Source of the DNA: Sphingomonas sp. TZW2008
Lineage (GTDB): Bacteria; Pseudomonadota; Alphaproteobacteria; Sphingomonadales; Sphingomonadaceae
Assembly: GCF_002117915.1 (NCBI RefSeq)
Contig: NZ_BDJB01000004.1
Coordinates: 53,939 to 117,938, forward strand
Reading direction: 5' to 3'
DNA: 64,000 nucleotides
Shown here: piece by piece, positions 23,071-31,627 of the stretch
Layout: each line of letters begins with the position of its first letter
How positions within the stretch are numbered: the stretch's first letter is position 1
Program-made: the position numbers and the translations under genes
Notes under the pieces: model-generated
Told to the model about the DNA's origin: nothing
The model's input: the letters and a program-made list of their open reading frames with translations, nothing else
The model's database searches: none

Positions 23071-23097
23071 GCGCGCTTTGTCACGCCGCCAATCGGC

Positions 23098-23514
23098 TCA
23101 TTTCGCCGGCGGCGCCGCGCCGCCCTGCAGCGCGGTGAAATAATCGACGATCGCCGGCACGTCGCCCGGCGCGATCGGCGCCTTGTACGTGTCGCGCATC
23201 TTCTCCACCGTGGCCTGCCATTGCGCGGCAGTCAGCTTCGGCTGCGCCAGCCCCATGCTCGCCGAATGGCACGACAGGCAGCGCTGGTTGACGAGATCTG
23301 CGTGCGGCCCGGGCGGATAGGTCGCGGCATCGTCGGGCAGCTCGATCGGGGTCGAGGTGAGCTCGAAGCCGTTGGCCGATACGGCTGGGGCGGGGGGGGC
23401 GGCCGATGATGCAGGCACAGGCGCGGTGTGGCTACCCCCACCGATCGCGACCAGCACGAACAGGCTGCCGGCGATCAGCAGCACGACGATGGCGGCAAGC
23501 GATGGCGCGCGCAT
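23098..23514 (-). CDS. c-type cytochrome subunit of sulfite dehydrogenase (SorB-like)
   Basis: 138 residues. An N-terminal membrane anchor or uncleaved signal (A-A-I-V-V-L-L-I-A-G-S-L-F-V-L-V-A-I) is followed by a proline/alanine linker (about 30-47). A single c-type haem site C-L-S-C-H lies at 80-84 and a candidate axial methionine in the later helices (S-M-G-L or K-M-R-D). It overlaps the molybdenum subunit by one base (TGATG), the classic arrangement of sulfite dehydrogenase catalytic and cytochrome subunits. It would pass electrons from sulfite to the respiratory chain in the periplasm. Confidence 0.8.
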   Translation of the reverse strand: MRAPSLAAIVVLLIAGSLFVLVAIGGGSHTAPVPASSAAPPAPAVSANGFELTSTPIELPDDAATYPPGPHADLVNQRCLSCHSASMGLAQPKLTAAQWQATVEKMRDTYKAPIAPGDVPAIVDYFTALQGGAAPPAK

Positions 23515-24749
23515 CACGTCAGCCTCACGACAACGGGCTCGACGCAATTGCGCATATAGCCGCCCGGGTTCCAGTTCGCCTCCATCGGCTGTGTCTCTCC
23601 GCGTGTGTTGGTGCATCGCGCCATCACCTTGACGCGGCCCGGGCGCGGCACGCCTACCCGCGCGGTAAAGCGGCGGAAGCCGTAGCGGTCGTCCTCGCGG
23701 CCGAGCGTCGCCGGCTCCCACGTCCGCCCGCCCGTCGCTGATATGTCGACGCGCGCGACGCCCACGTCGCCGCCCATTGCGATCCCCTCGATCGGCAGGA
23801 CGGGATCGTAGCCATAGGTCGCGCCGTCGGCGACGCTGGTGATCCACGATCGCGGGATCATGCGGTTGATCGGCGTGGTCGGAAAGTCCTTCGATCCCGG
23901 CGCCACGTTGGCGCGCGGCGCGGTGGGGATCTTGTATGCCTTCGCCATCCAATATCGTTCATCAGGCGCAGGAAGCACCTCGATCGTGTCGAGCGTCTTC
24001 ATCCAGTATGTCGAGAACCAGCCGGGCACGACGAGGCGCACGGGGAAGCCGTTGAGCAGCGGCAGCTGCTCGCCGTTCATCGCGAACGCCAGCATCACCT
24101 CGCCGTCGCGCGCGTGATCGATGGCGAGCGCTTTCTCGAAATCGGGGGCGCCCGCGACCAGCGGCTTGTCCATCCCGCCGACGCGTACCGCGACGGCGCC
24201 AGGGCGCACGCCGGCGAGGTCGAGCACGTGACGCAGCGGCACACCCATCCATTTGGCGTTGCCCATCGCGCCGTGGCCCCATTGCGCGCCGGGCACGCGC
24301 GGCTCGAACAGCCCGCGTGAATTGCCCGAACACTGGTTCACCGCCGCCAGCTCGATCCGCGGCATGCGCAGCAGCTGCGCGAGCGGGATCGACAGCGGCC
24401 GCGAGACATGCCCGCCGACGCGGATGCGGTACGTCTCCACGTCGATGCTGGTCGGCAGATCACCCCAGTGCCAGCGCACGAAAAAACGGTCGTTCGGCGT
24501 GTAGAGCGACTGCTGAAACACCTCTATCGGCGTCTCGAGCAGCGCGGGCCGCGCGCGCTGCAGGATCATCGCGCCCTTCTGCGGAAAGTCGCTCGTCATC
24601 GTGCGCTTGGACGGTCCGCCGGGCAGCCGGAGGTCGACGTCGGCGCCAATCGCGCGTGCCGCGAGCATCGCCCCGCCGCCGGCCACGCCAGCGGCGAGCA
24701 GCCGGCGCCGCGTCAGCGTGCGCGCTACCTCAAAATCAAGCCGATCCAT
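23514..24749 (-). CDS. Molybdopterin-dependent sulfite dehydrogenase subunit (SorA/SoxC-like)
   Basis: A 411-residue sulfite-oxidase-family enzyme. The Tat signal is T-R-R-R-L-L-A-A-G-V-A-G-G-G; the molybdenum-ligand cysteine is Cys140 in A-V-N-Q-C-S-G-N-S-R. The Mo-cofactor domain includes G-H-G-A-M-G-N-A-K-W and F-P-V-R-L-V-V-P-G-W-F. A C-terminal Ig-like dimerisation domain follows (V-A-R-V-D-I-S-A-T-G-G-R-T-W). It should oxidise sulfite to sulfate in the periplasm and pass electrons to the adjacent cytochrome. In this locus it detoxifies and gains energy from sulfite released by SmoC. SoxC-like or YedY-like activity cannot be excluded from sequence alone. Confidence 0.83.
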   Translation of the reverse strand: MDRLDFEVARTLTRRRLLAAGVAGGGAMLAARAIGADVDLRLPGGPSKRTMTSDFPQKGAMILQRARPALLETPIEVFQQSLYTPNDRFFVRWHWGDLPTSIDVETYRIRVGGHVSRPLSIPLAQLLRMPRIELAAVNQCSGNSRGLFEPRVPGAQWGHGAMGNAKWMGVPLRHVLDLAGVRPGAVAVRVGGMDKPLVAGAPDFEKALAIDHARDGEVMLAFAMNGEQLPLLNGFPVRLVVPGWFSTYWMKTLDTIEVLPAPDERYWMAKAYKIPTAPRANVAPGSKDFPTTPINRMIPRSWITSVADGATYGYDPVLPIEGIAMGGDVGVARVDISATGGRTWEPATLGREDDRYGFRRFTARVGVPRPGRVKVMARCTNTRGETQPMEANWNPGGYMRNCVEPVVVRLT

Positions 24750-24825
24750 CACTCACCGCTCTCTCGTCCACCCGTCATTTGCGCTGCCCGCGTCTGCCGT
24801 CGCGACGTTACCGCCACCGCCCGGC

Positions 24826-25605
24826 TCACTCTCCCGCGACGTGTACCATCGTCACCTTCGCCGCGTCGCACGCGGCGCGCAGGTCGTCGTTCATATCGTC
24901 GCTGACGAGATAGTCGATGTCGCCCAGCCCGCCGATTCGCACAGGTGCCGGCCGGCCGAGCTTCGACGAATCGAGCGTCAGGATCACCTTGCGCGCCTGC
25001 GCGATGATCGTCTGAGACACCCGCACCTCGTCGACGTCGAAATCGAGGAAGGTGCCGTCGCTCTCGATCGCCGACGCGCCGATCAGCGCATAATCGACGC
25101 GGAAGCTGCGGATGAAGTCCATCGCCAGCGCACCGATCACCGCCCGGTCACCCGGCCGCACGCGCCCGCCCGCCGCGATCACCTCGATTCCGGGGCAGTC
25201 GGCCAGGATCTCGACGACGTTGAGGTTGTTGGTAATGACCATCAGCTCGCGATGCCCGGTCAGATGCCGCGCGATCGCCTCGGTGGTCGATCCGATGGTG
25301 AGGAACAGGCTCGATCCGTCGGGCACCAGCGCGGCCGCCGCGGCGCCAATCGCGTCCTTGGTCTCGGCGGCGACGAGCCGGCGCTCGGCGTAGCGCAGAT
25401 TGCCGACGCCCGACGTAACCACCGCGCCGCCGTGGACACGCGACAGCATCGATCGCCTGGCGAGCACGTTCAGATCCTTACGGATCGTCTGCGGCGTCAC
25501 CCCCAGCGTCTCGGCGAGCGTATCGACCGAGACGCTGCCGGTATGCCGCGCCGCCTCCAGGATCATCCGGTGGCGCGTCGCCACGACGTCGGCGGCCTGC
25601 TGCAT
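24826..25605 (-). CDS. glpR: DeoR family regulator, GlpR type
   Basis: 259 residues. An N-terminal winged helix (H-R-M-I-L-E-A-A-R then V-D-T-L-A-E-T-L-G-V-T-P-Q-T-I-R-K-D-L) is followed by R-V-H-G-G-A-V and a DeoR sensor domain (G-S-S-L-F-L-T-I-G-S-T-T-E-A-I-A, V-I-T-N-N-L-N-V, A-L-I-G-A-S-A-I). The family senses phosphorylated sugars; GlpR responds to glycerol-3-phosphate. Its start overlaps the glpD stop by one base (TGATG), so the two genes are co-expressed. It most likely represses glpD-glpR and glpK through the sites between them. Confidence 0.85.
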   Translation of the reverse strand: MQQAADVVATRHRMILEAARHTGSVSVDTLAETLGVTPQTIRKDLNVLARRSMLSRVHGGAVVTSGVGNLRYAERRLVAAETKDAIGAAAAALVPDGSSLFLTIGSTTEAIARHLTGHRELMVITNNLNVVEILADCPGIEVIAAGGRVRPGDRAVIGALAMDFIRSFRVDYALIGASAIESDGTFLDFDVDEVRVSQTIIAQARKVILTLDSSKLGRPAPVRIGGLGDIDYLVSDDMNDDLRAACDAAKVTMVHVAGE

Positions 25606-27134
25606 CAGCCGGCGACGGCGACCGGCACCGGCGGCGATACCGCGAGATATTCGTCGAGCGCCTCAGCGGTGCCGGCAGGCGTATGCAGCCCCAGCTTGCT
25701 GCGTCGGTACAGAATATCCTCGGCCGATCGCGCCCACTCGTGAGCGACGAGGTAATCGACCTCCGCCTGATACAGGTCGCCGCCGAAGTTCTGGCCCAAA
25801 TCACTCACCGTCTGCGCCGCACCGAGCAAACGATCGGTACGCGTGCCATAGGCGCGCGCCAGCCGGCGCAACAGCGCGGGGGGCAGGGCGGGGCGCTTGG
25901 TGACCAAATCCGCAAGGAAGCGATCGAAATCGGCGTCGGGCATGTCGCCGCCGGGCAGCACCGCGCCCGCCGTCCACGCCCCGCTCGCCTGCGGGAAGAA
26001 ACGCGCGAGTTCCTTCATCGCATGCTCGGCGAGCTTGCGATACGTCGTGATCTTGCCGCCGAAGATGCTCAGCATGGGCGCGCGATTGTCGCCTGCGTCG
26101 AGATCGAGCACATAGTCGCGCGTGACCGCGGATGCGTTGGACGATTTGTCGTCGTACAGCGGGCGGATCCCGGCATAGGTCCAGCGGATGTCGCGCTCCG
26201 CGACCTTCGTGTCGAAATAGCGCCCGATCGTCTCGAGCAGATACGCCGTCTCGCCCGCGCTGATCGCCGCCTTGCCCGGCTTCTCGCTCCAAACCTCGTC
26301 GGTTGTGCCGACCAGCGTATACTCGCCCTCATAGGGGATCGCGAAGACGATGCGGCGGTCGGGGTTCTGCAGCATAAAGGCGTGTGCGCCCTCGTACAGC
26401 TTAGGCACGACGATGTGGCTGCCCTTGACCAGCTTCACGCCGCGATCGGTCCGCGCGTCGGGCACGCGGCCGAGCACGTCGGCGACCCATGGCCCGGCGG
26501 CGTTGACGAGCACCTTTGCGTGCACCTCGCGCCGCCCCTCGGGCCCCTTCAGAGTCCCCTTCCAGCCCCCATCGATGCGCTGCGCATCCACCAGTCGCGT
26601 CCGCGTTTCGATCGCCGCGCCACGCGCTGCGGCATCGATCGCGTTGAGCACAACCAGCCGGCTGTCCTCCACCCAGCAGTCCGAATAGATGAACGCCTTG
26701 CCCGCACGCGGGTCGAGCCCCGCGCCGACCGGCGACTGCGCGAGGTCCACCGTACGCGTGCCGGGCAGCTTTTCGCGCCCGCCGAGGTGATCGTACAGGA
26801 ACAGCCCGAGCCGCACCATCCACGCCGGGCGCGGCGACTGGTTCTGCGGCAGCACGAATTCGAGCGGCCAAATGATGTGCGGCGCCATATTCAGCAGCCG
26901 CTCGCGCTCGATCAGCGCCTCGCGCACCAGCCGGAACTCGCCATACTCAAGGTAGCGCAGCCCGCCGTGGATCAGCTTGGTCGATGCTGACGAGGTATGG
27001 CTGGCCAGATCGTCCTGCTCGACCAACAGGACGCTGAGCCCGCGCCCCGCTGCGTCGCGCGCGATCCCCGCCCCGTTGATCCCACCGCCGACGATCAAAA
27101 GGTCGACCGCGTCCGCCGCCGTGCCCGTCACCAT
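25605..27134 (-). CDS. glpD: Aerobic glycerol-3-phosphate dehydrogenase
   Basis: Oxidises sn-glycerol-3-phosphate to dihydroxyacetone phosphate, feeding electrons to ubiquinone at the inner membrane. The 509-residue flavoprotein has the FAD motif [21 protein letters not shown], then [18 protein letters not shown], and later the D-K-x-S-N-A-S and [12 protein letters not shown] family signatures. The ATG at 27132-27134 lies 9 bases after GGTGGAG; the long N-terminal extension of the open frame overlaps glpK and is rejected. It diverges from glpK. Together they use glycerol, including glycerol released from SQ-glycerol next door. Confidence 0.93.
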   Translation of the reverse strand: MVTGTAADAVDLLIVGGGINGAGIARDAAGRGLSVLLVEQDDLASHTSSASTKLIHGGLRYLEYGEFRLVREALIERERLLNMAPHIIWPLEFVLPQNQSPRPAWMVRLGLFLYDHLGGREKLPGTRTVDLAQSPVGAGLDPRAGKAFIYSDCWVEDSRLVVLNAIDAAARGAAIETRTRLVDAQRIDGGWKGTLKGPEGRREVHAKVLVNAAGPWVADVLGRVPDARTDRGVKLVKGSHIVVPKLYEGAHAFMLQNPDRRIVFAIPYEGEYTLVGTTDEVWSEKPGKAAISAGETAYLLETIGRYFDTKVAERDIRWTYAGIRPLYDDKSSNASAVTRDYVLDLDAGDNRAPMLSIFGGKITTYRKLAEHAMKELARFFPQASGAWTAGAVLPGGDMPDADFDRFLADLVTKRPALPPALLRRLARAYGTRTDRLLGAAQTVSDLGQNFGGDLYQAEVDYLVAHEWARSAEDILYRRSKLGLHTPAGTAEALDEYLAVSPPVPVAVAG

Positions 27135-27180
27135 GCCGATATCTCCACCATCCCCGCTCCATACCCCCGAAGCAGGCCAA

Positions 27181-27234
27181 ACGAAAGGGTGTTGACGTTC
27201 GAGCGAAACAGGACAAGGCTCATTCGAACGTTCG
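27181..27234. promoter_or_regulatory. Candidate GlpR sites between glpD and glpK
   Basis: The 113-bp divergent gap contains ACGAAAG (27181-27187), the inverted pair GTTCG-AG-CGAAAC (27197-27209) and a perfect palindrome CGAACGTTCG (27225-27234). Half sites TTCG/CGAA fit the GlpR/DeoR type of operator. A TTGACG at 27193-27198 could be the -35 of the glpK promoter. Binding is inferred, not shown. Confidence 0.55.
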
Positions 27235-27247
27235 TTTGGAGAGAGAC

Positions 27248-28744
27248 GTGGGCGCGCATATTCTGGTGATCGATCAGGGGACCACCTCGACGCGCAGCGT
27301 GCTGTTCGACGATCAGGCGCGCCGCGTCGCCATCGGCCAAGTCGAATTTCCACAGCATTATCCGGCGCATGGCTGGGTCGAGCACGACGTCGAGGACATC
27401 TGGCGTGACACGCTGGCGACCGCGCGCGAGGCGATCGCGAAGAGCGGCGTCGCGGTGGCGGACGTGGGCGCGATCGGCATCACCAACCAGCGCGAGACGG
27501 CGGTGGTATGGGACCGCGAGACCGGCGAGGCGATTCACCGCGCGATCGTGTGGCAGGATCGACGCGGCGCAGCGCATTGCGCGCGGTTGCGCGCCGATGG
27601 GGCCGAGGCGCTGATCCGCGCGCGCACCGGGCTGCTGATTGATCCGTATTTCTCCGCGACCAAAATCGCCTGGATCCTCGACAATGTCGCCGGCGCCCGT
27701 GCGCGCGCCGAGCGCGGCGAGCTCGCCTTCGGGACGATCGACAGCTTCCTCCTATGGCGCCTAACCGGCGGCAAGGTCCATGCGACCGACGTCACCAACG
27801 CCAGCCGGACGATGCTGTTCGACATCCATCGCGGCACGTGGGACGAGGAACTGTGCCGGCTGATCGGCGTCCCCTCCGCAATGCTGCCGGCGGTGCACGA
27901 CAATGCCCACGTCTACGGCACTACCGACTCCGCGCTGTTCGGCGCGGCAATCCCGATTGCGGGGATTGCGGGCGATCAGCAGGCCGCACTGTTCGGCCAA
28001 GCCTGCTTCGAGCGGGGCAGTGCCAAGTCGACCTACGGAACCGGCTGCTTCATGCTGCTCAACACCGGCGCGCACGCGGTCGAATCGAAGCACCGCCTGC
28101 TCACCACCCCGGCGTACCGGCTCGGCGGTGAGACGACCTACGCGCTCGAGGGATCGATCTTCGTCGCGGGCGCGGCGGTGAAGTGGCTGCGCGACGGGAT
28201 CGGCATCATCACTCATGCCAGCCAGACCAACGACATGGCGACCAAGGTCGAGAACAGCCACGGCGTCTACATGGTGCCCGCGTTCGTCGGGCTTGGCGCG
28301 CCGCATTGGGACCCGGACGCGCGCGGCTCGATCCACGGACTGACGCTCGATACCACGGCCGCGCATCTCGCGCGCGCCGCGCTCGAGGCGGTTGCCTATC
28401 AGACGCTCGATCTCGCCGAGGCGATGGCCGCGGACGGCGGCAGCCGGCCAAAGATCCTGCGCGTCGACGGCGGGATGGCGGCGAACGACTGGCTCTGCCA
28501 GTTTCTCGCCGATCTCACCGATACCGCAGTAGAGCGCCCGCTCGATCTCGAGACGACGGCGCGCGGCGCGGCGTTCCATGCGGGGCTGGCCACCGGCTTG
28601 TGGTCGGGGCTCGACGCGCTGGCTGGGCTATGGGCACGCGAGCAGTGTTTTGAGCCGGTGATGACCGCCGAGGCCCGCGCACCGCTCGTCGCCGGATGGC
28701 ACGACGCGGTGCGACGGACGCTCAGCGATCGGGCGGCCGGCTAG
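27248..28744 (+). CDS. glpK: Glycerol kinase
   Basis: Phosphorylates glycerol to glycerol-3-phosphate with ATP. The 498-residue FGGY kinase has the N-terminal phosphate loop [12 protein letters not shown], the glycerol-site T-N-Q-R-E-T, W-Q-D-R-R, a [10 protein letters not shown] motif, and the C-terminal G-G-M-A-A-N-D-W. The GTG at 27248 has GGAGAG a few bases before it and gives the family length; an in-frame TTG at 27236 lies within that ribosome binding site. Divergent from glpD-glpR, with putative operators between. Confidence 0.95.
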   Translation: MGAHILVIDQGTTSTRSVLFDDQARRVAIGQVEFPQHYPAHGWVEHDVEDIWRDTLATAREAIAKSGVAVADVGAIGITNQRETAVVWDRETGEAIHRAIVWQDRRGAAHCARLRADGAEALIRARTGLLIDPYFSATKIAWILDNVAGARARAERGELAFGTIDSFLLWRLTGGKVHATDVTNASRTMLFDIHRGTWDEELCRLIGVPSAMLPAVHDNAHVYGTTDSALFGAAIPIAGIAGDQQAALFGQACFERGSAKSTYGTGCFMLLNTGAHAVESKHRLLTTPAYRLGGETTYALEGSIFVAGAAVKWLRDGIGIITHASQTNDMATKVENSHGVYMVPAFVGLGAPHWDPDARGSIHGLTLDTTAAHLARAALEAVAYQTLDLAEAMAADGGSRPKILRVDGGMAANDWLCQFLADLTDTAVERPLDLETTARGAAFHAGLATGLWSGLDALAGLWAREQCFEPVMTAEARAPLVAGWHDAVRRTLSDRAAG

Positions 28745-28750
28745 CGTGCG

Positions 28751-29551
28751 TCAGGCGTGCCCGGCCGACGGGTAGAACATCGCGCGTACCAGCCCGTGGC
28801 GGTTGAACGGCTTCCAATCGTCCTCGGGCTGTGCGAGCCGATCGGCGACGGCGTAGAGCACCGCCGGGTTGACGCCGAGGCCGCAGTGGCTGCCGTGCAC
28901 CTCGATATTGTCACTGTTGCTGGCGAACGGCTCGACGCAATTCTGCCACGCGACGATGCCGTCCTCGCGGCTCCAGATCGCGGTCGACGGAACGGGGGGC
29001 GGCGTCGCGCTTTCGCGCAGTTGCTCGCGCGTGTGATTGTCGTCGATCCGCTGACCGGTGAGCAGTTCATACGCGCGCCACACATTGGTCGCGCGCGGCG
29101 TGCCGGTGAACGGTGAGCCGAGCGAGATCACCTGCCGCACCGCTTCGGGTACGCGGCGGCTGATCATGCGCGCCATGACGCCGCCGAGGCTCCAGCCGAC
29201 GAGGCTGACCTTCTTGCCGGTAAGTTCGTGCACGGCGTTGAGGCGATCGACCAGCTTCTCGCCCTGCAACCCAACCGCGCGGGGCCCGAGATTGCGGCCG
29301 AGGTCCCAGGTATGCGCGTCATAACCCATGCGCGTCAGGTAGCGGCGCAGGACAGCGGTCGAGCGGTCGGTGGTGGTAAAGCCAGGCAGGACAAGCACCG
29401 GATGGCCGTCGCCACGCGGCGCGGTGGCGAGAAGCGGTGCAGCCCACGGCAGCGAGCCGAACTCGGCCAGCGCGCGCGGCAATTCGGTGAGGGCGAGGAC
29501 CGCCGACGGCGGTTTGACGTCGGTCGAGGTCGATGCGGCAGCAGATGCCAA
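28751..29551 (-). CDS. Alpha/beta hydrolase
   Basis: About 266 residues. Central motifs are H-P-V-L-V-L-P-G-F-T-T-T-D (oxyanion loop region), the nucleophile elbow V-S-L-V-G-W-S-L-G-G-V-M-A, S-L-G-S-P-F-T-G, and a late H-G-S-H-C-G-L-G containing the probable catalytic histidine. There is no signal peptide in the short form. A TTG at 29549-29551 is chosen because GGGAG precedes it; a GTG at 29575 is the alternative. It stands near the PHA synthase genes, so a role in polyester or ester turnover is possible. Its substrate cannot be read from sequence. Convergent with glpK. Confidence 0.75.
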   Translation of the reverse strand: MASAAASTSTDVKPPSAVLALTELPRALAEFGSLPWAAPLLATAPRGDGHPVLVLPGFTTTDRSTAVLRRYLTRMGYDAHTWDLGRNLGPRAVGLQGEKLVDRLNAVHELTGKKVSLVGWSLGGVMARMISRRVPEAVRQVISLGSPFTGTPRATNVWRAYELLTGQRIDDNHTREQLRESATPPPVPSTAIWSREDGIVAWQNCVEPFASNSDNIEVHGSHCGLGVNPAVLYAVADRLAQPEDDWKPFNRHGLVRAMFYPSAGHA

Positions 29552-29617
29552 ATATATTCTCCCGGGATTTCCCACGTCGAACGCGCGGGCGCTTATTAAG
29601 TTCGATCATGCCGCCGA

Positions 29618-30154
29618 TCAGGAATCGAAACCATAGGCACGATGCTGTGCGGCGCTGCGTGAAAGATCATAGGACAGGATCACGAGATCATGAGGCTGAC
29701 CGGCACGATCGCGCACCTGATCCTTCAACAATGCTTCGCCGCGGAAGCCGAGGCTTTCGAAGAGTGCGATCGCGCCGGTCTGGTCGGGCGTCATCGCCGC
29801 CGTCAGTTTTGCGAGACCTCGCTCGGCGGCGATGCGTAATATCGCTTCGAGCAGATCACGCCCCAAACCCTGGCCGCGGCGCTGCGCGGAGACGAGCAGG
29901 CGAACCTCGCCGACGTGCGCGGACCAGCCGAGCGGATCGCGGACCAGCGCGGCGGAGCCGATGATCGCGCCGTCATCCTCCGCAACGAGGCTGTCGATCC
30001 ACTCCTCCGCGATCGCGCCGAGCCACGCAGCGATGACGCGCGGGTGCTTCAGGTCACGCCCCAGGAAAAGGAGGTCGTGATCTGGTAGCGCGTCGGCGAA
30101 GCCGAGCATCGCCTCGCGATCGGCGATGCGGAAACGGCGAATACGATGCGTCAT
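29618..30154 (-). CDS. GNAT family N-acetyltransferase
   Basis: 178 residues with the GNAT fold: an N-terminal R-R-F-R-I-A-D-R-E-A-M, the central strand-bulge V-G-E-V-R-L-L-V-S, the acetyl-CoA loop R-R-G-Q-G-L-G-R-D-L-L, and A-I-A-L-F-E-S-L-G-F-R-G. The start at 30152-30154 overlaps the phaC stop (ATGA), so it is coupled to PHA synthase and was not taken from the longer frame. It probably acetylates a small molecule or protein; the partner is unknown. Confidence 0.8.
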   Translation of the reverse strand: MTHRIRRFRIADREAMLGFADALPDHDLLFLGRDLKHPRVIAAWLGAIAEEWIDSLVAEDDGAIIGSAALVRDPLGWSAHVGEVRLLVSAQRRGQGLGRDLLEAILRIAAERGLAKLTAAMTPDQTGAIALFESLGFRGEALLKDQVRDRAGQPHDLVILSYDLSRSAAQHRAYGFDS

Positions 30155-31221
30155 GTCGATCTTTCGGCAAGCCATGCGGCGAGCGCGGGCCACATGCGCT
30201 TGACCGCATTGGGGCCGGCGACGAGGCTGACGTGCCCGCCCTTGAGGACGATCTCGCTCTTGTCCGTGGCGCCGATCATGCCGAGTAGCGGCTGAGATGC
30301 GGCGCGCGGCACGATATGATCGTGCTCGGCGGCGAGGTGGAGGAACGGTACGTCAATCCGCGACAGATTGACGCGGCGCCCGCCGACGTCAAGCGTGCCG
30401 TGCATCAGCGCATTATCCCACATCAGCCGCTTGGTCGTCTGGCGGAAATACTCGCCGGCCAACGGCAACGTATCGGTGTTCCAGCGTTCGAACATGCGGA
30501 ACGACTTGACGTATTCGTCGTCCCACAGATTGTCGAACAGCCGCACGTTGCCCGCCGCGCGCGCGCCGGGGCGCAGCATGTCGAACGACGAATAGAGCAT
30601 CTCGCCCGGCACGTTGCCGAACGTATCGACCAGGCGATCGACATCGAAGAAGCGCCGATCGGACCACGCCTGGAACATCTCCATCTGCGTGAAGTCGACG
30701 GGCGTGGTGAACGTGGCGAGGTTGGCGAGCGGCCCATCTGCGTTGAGCGCGGCGTAGATCAGCGACAGGACGCCGCCGAAGCAATAGCCCACGACGCTGA
30801 CGTCGGGTTCGCCCGTCTCCTCGGTGATCCGCTCGATCGCGCGGGGCAGGAAGCCGAGCGTATAGCTCTCCAGCGTCAGTGATTTCTCGTGCGGGCGCGG
30901 CGGCTCCCACTCGAGCATGAAGACGTCGAACCCGGCGCGCAGCAGGAATTCGACCATGCTCTGCCCGGGCACCATATCGAAGATGAAGCCGCGATTGGTC
31001 GTCGCCATCACCAGCAGCACGGGCACGCGATAGACGTCGTCGACGAGCGGGCGATAGTGGTTCAGCCGCATCGTGCCGTGCTCGATCAGCACGTCCTTCG
31101 GCGTGGCGCCGACGACGGGGGCGGGCGAGGTGAAGTATTCGAGCCCCTTGATGTTGCGCGCCATCAGCCGCTCGAATTCGCGGGCGGCGATGCCGATCGG
31201 ATCCTCAGCGGTGTCGGGCAA
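30151..31221 (-). CDS. phaC: Polyhydroxyalkanoate synthase, class III-like PhaC
   Basis: Polymerises (R)-3-hydroxyacyl-CoA into PHA granules. At 356 residues it is class III-sized (class I is about 570-600). The lipase-like box is G-Y-C-F-G-G with nucleophile Cys147; the acid is in H-D-H-I-V-P and the general-base histidine in G-G-H-V-S-L-V. V-P-G-Q-S-M-V-E-F-L-L and L-E-W-E-P-P-R are PhaC landmarks. A TTG start lies 12 nt behind the phaE stop in the same frame. Together with the PhaE-like gene it forms the two-subunit enzyme; the adjacent GNAT is coupled. Confidence 0.87.
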   Translation of the reverse strand: MPDTAEDPIGIAAREFERLMARNIKGLEYFTSPAPVVGATPKDVLIEHGTMRLNHYRPLVDDVYRVPVLLVMATTNRGFIFDMVPGQSMVEFLLRAGFDVFMLEWEPPRPHEKSLTLESYTLGFLPRAIERITEETGEPDVSVVGYCFGGVLSLIYAALNADGPLANLATFTTPVDFTQMEMFQAWSDRRFFDVDRLVDTFGNVPGEMLYSSFDMLRPGARAAGNVRLFDNLWDDEYVKSFRMFERWNTDTLPLAGEYFRQTTKRLMWDNALMHGTLDVGGRRVNLSRIDVPFLHLAAEHDHIVPRAASQPLLGMIGATDKSEIVLKGGHVSLVAGPNAVKRMWPALAAWLAERST

Positions 31222-31233
31222 GGGCGCGCGCGA

Positions 31234-31590
31234 TCATTTCTGCGGCGCGACGGGCGGCTTGCGCCCGCGGGTCGGCCGTGGCTTGTCGGGATCGGACCGG
31301 GAAGTGCCGAGCTGGGCCTCGATCCGCGCGAGCGACGCCTCGATCGCCGCGATCCGCCCCGCCATTGCGTCGAAATCGCTGCGCGTCGGCAGATTGGCCG
31401 CGGCTAGCGCCTTCTCGGTCATTTGCTGCATGTTGGCCTGCATCGTCGCGGTGGCGGCGGTGGCAGCGCCCATCGAGCGGCTGAATTCCTCCGATCGCAT
31501 CGCCTCGCCGCCGAGGCTGTTCACTGTCTTTTCCCACTGGCCCAGCATGTCGCGGAAAAAGGCTGCCGGATCGGGCGGGGTTCTCTCCAT
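31234..31590 (-). CDS. phaE: PHA synthase subunit PhaE-like
   Basis: 118 residues, predominantly helical. It opens with P-P-D-P-A-A-F-F-R-D-M-L-G-Q-W-E-K and ends its conserved part with N-L-P-T-R-S-D-F-D-A-M-A-G-R-I-A-A-I-E-A-S-L. The N-L-P-T-R-x-D pattern before a short coiled coil is the hallmark of PhaE/PhaR-type accessory subunits. It is much shorter than textbook PhaE (about 350 aa). The C-terminus is basic (R-P-T-R-G-R-K), perhaps for granule or DNA contact. Directly upstream of phaC. Confidence 0.7.
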   Translation of the reverse strand: MERTPPDPAAFFRDMLGQWEKTVNSLGGEAMRSEEFSRSMGAATAATATMQANMQQMTEKALAAANLPTRSDFDAMAGRIAAIEASLARIEAQLGTSRSDPDKPRPTRGRKPPVAPQK

Positions 31591-31627
31591 GACGGGCAAG
31601 CTTTCACGCCCGCCCGCGCCCGTCAAG

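Noticed and set aside
25683..26990. 435-codon plus-strand frame opposite glpD
   Set aside because: Antisense shadow; glpD has intact FAD and substrate motifs.
27135..27353. N-terminal extension of glpD
   Set aside because: It overlaps glpK and the operator region, and the start at 27134 has a strong ribosome binding site and normal length.
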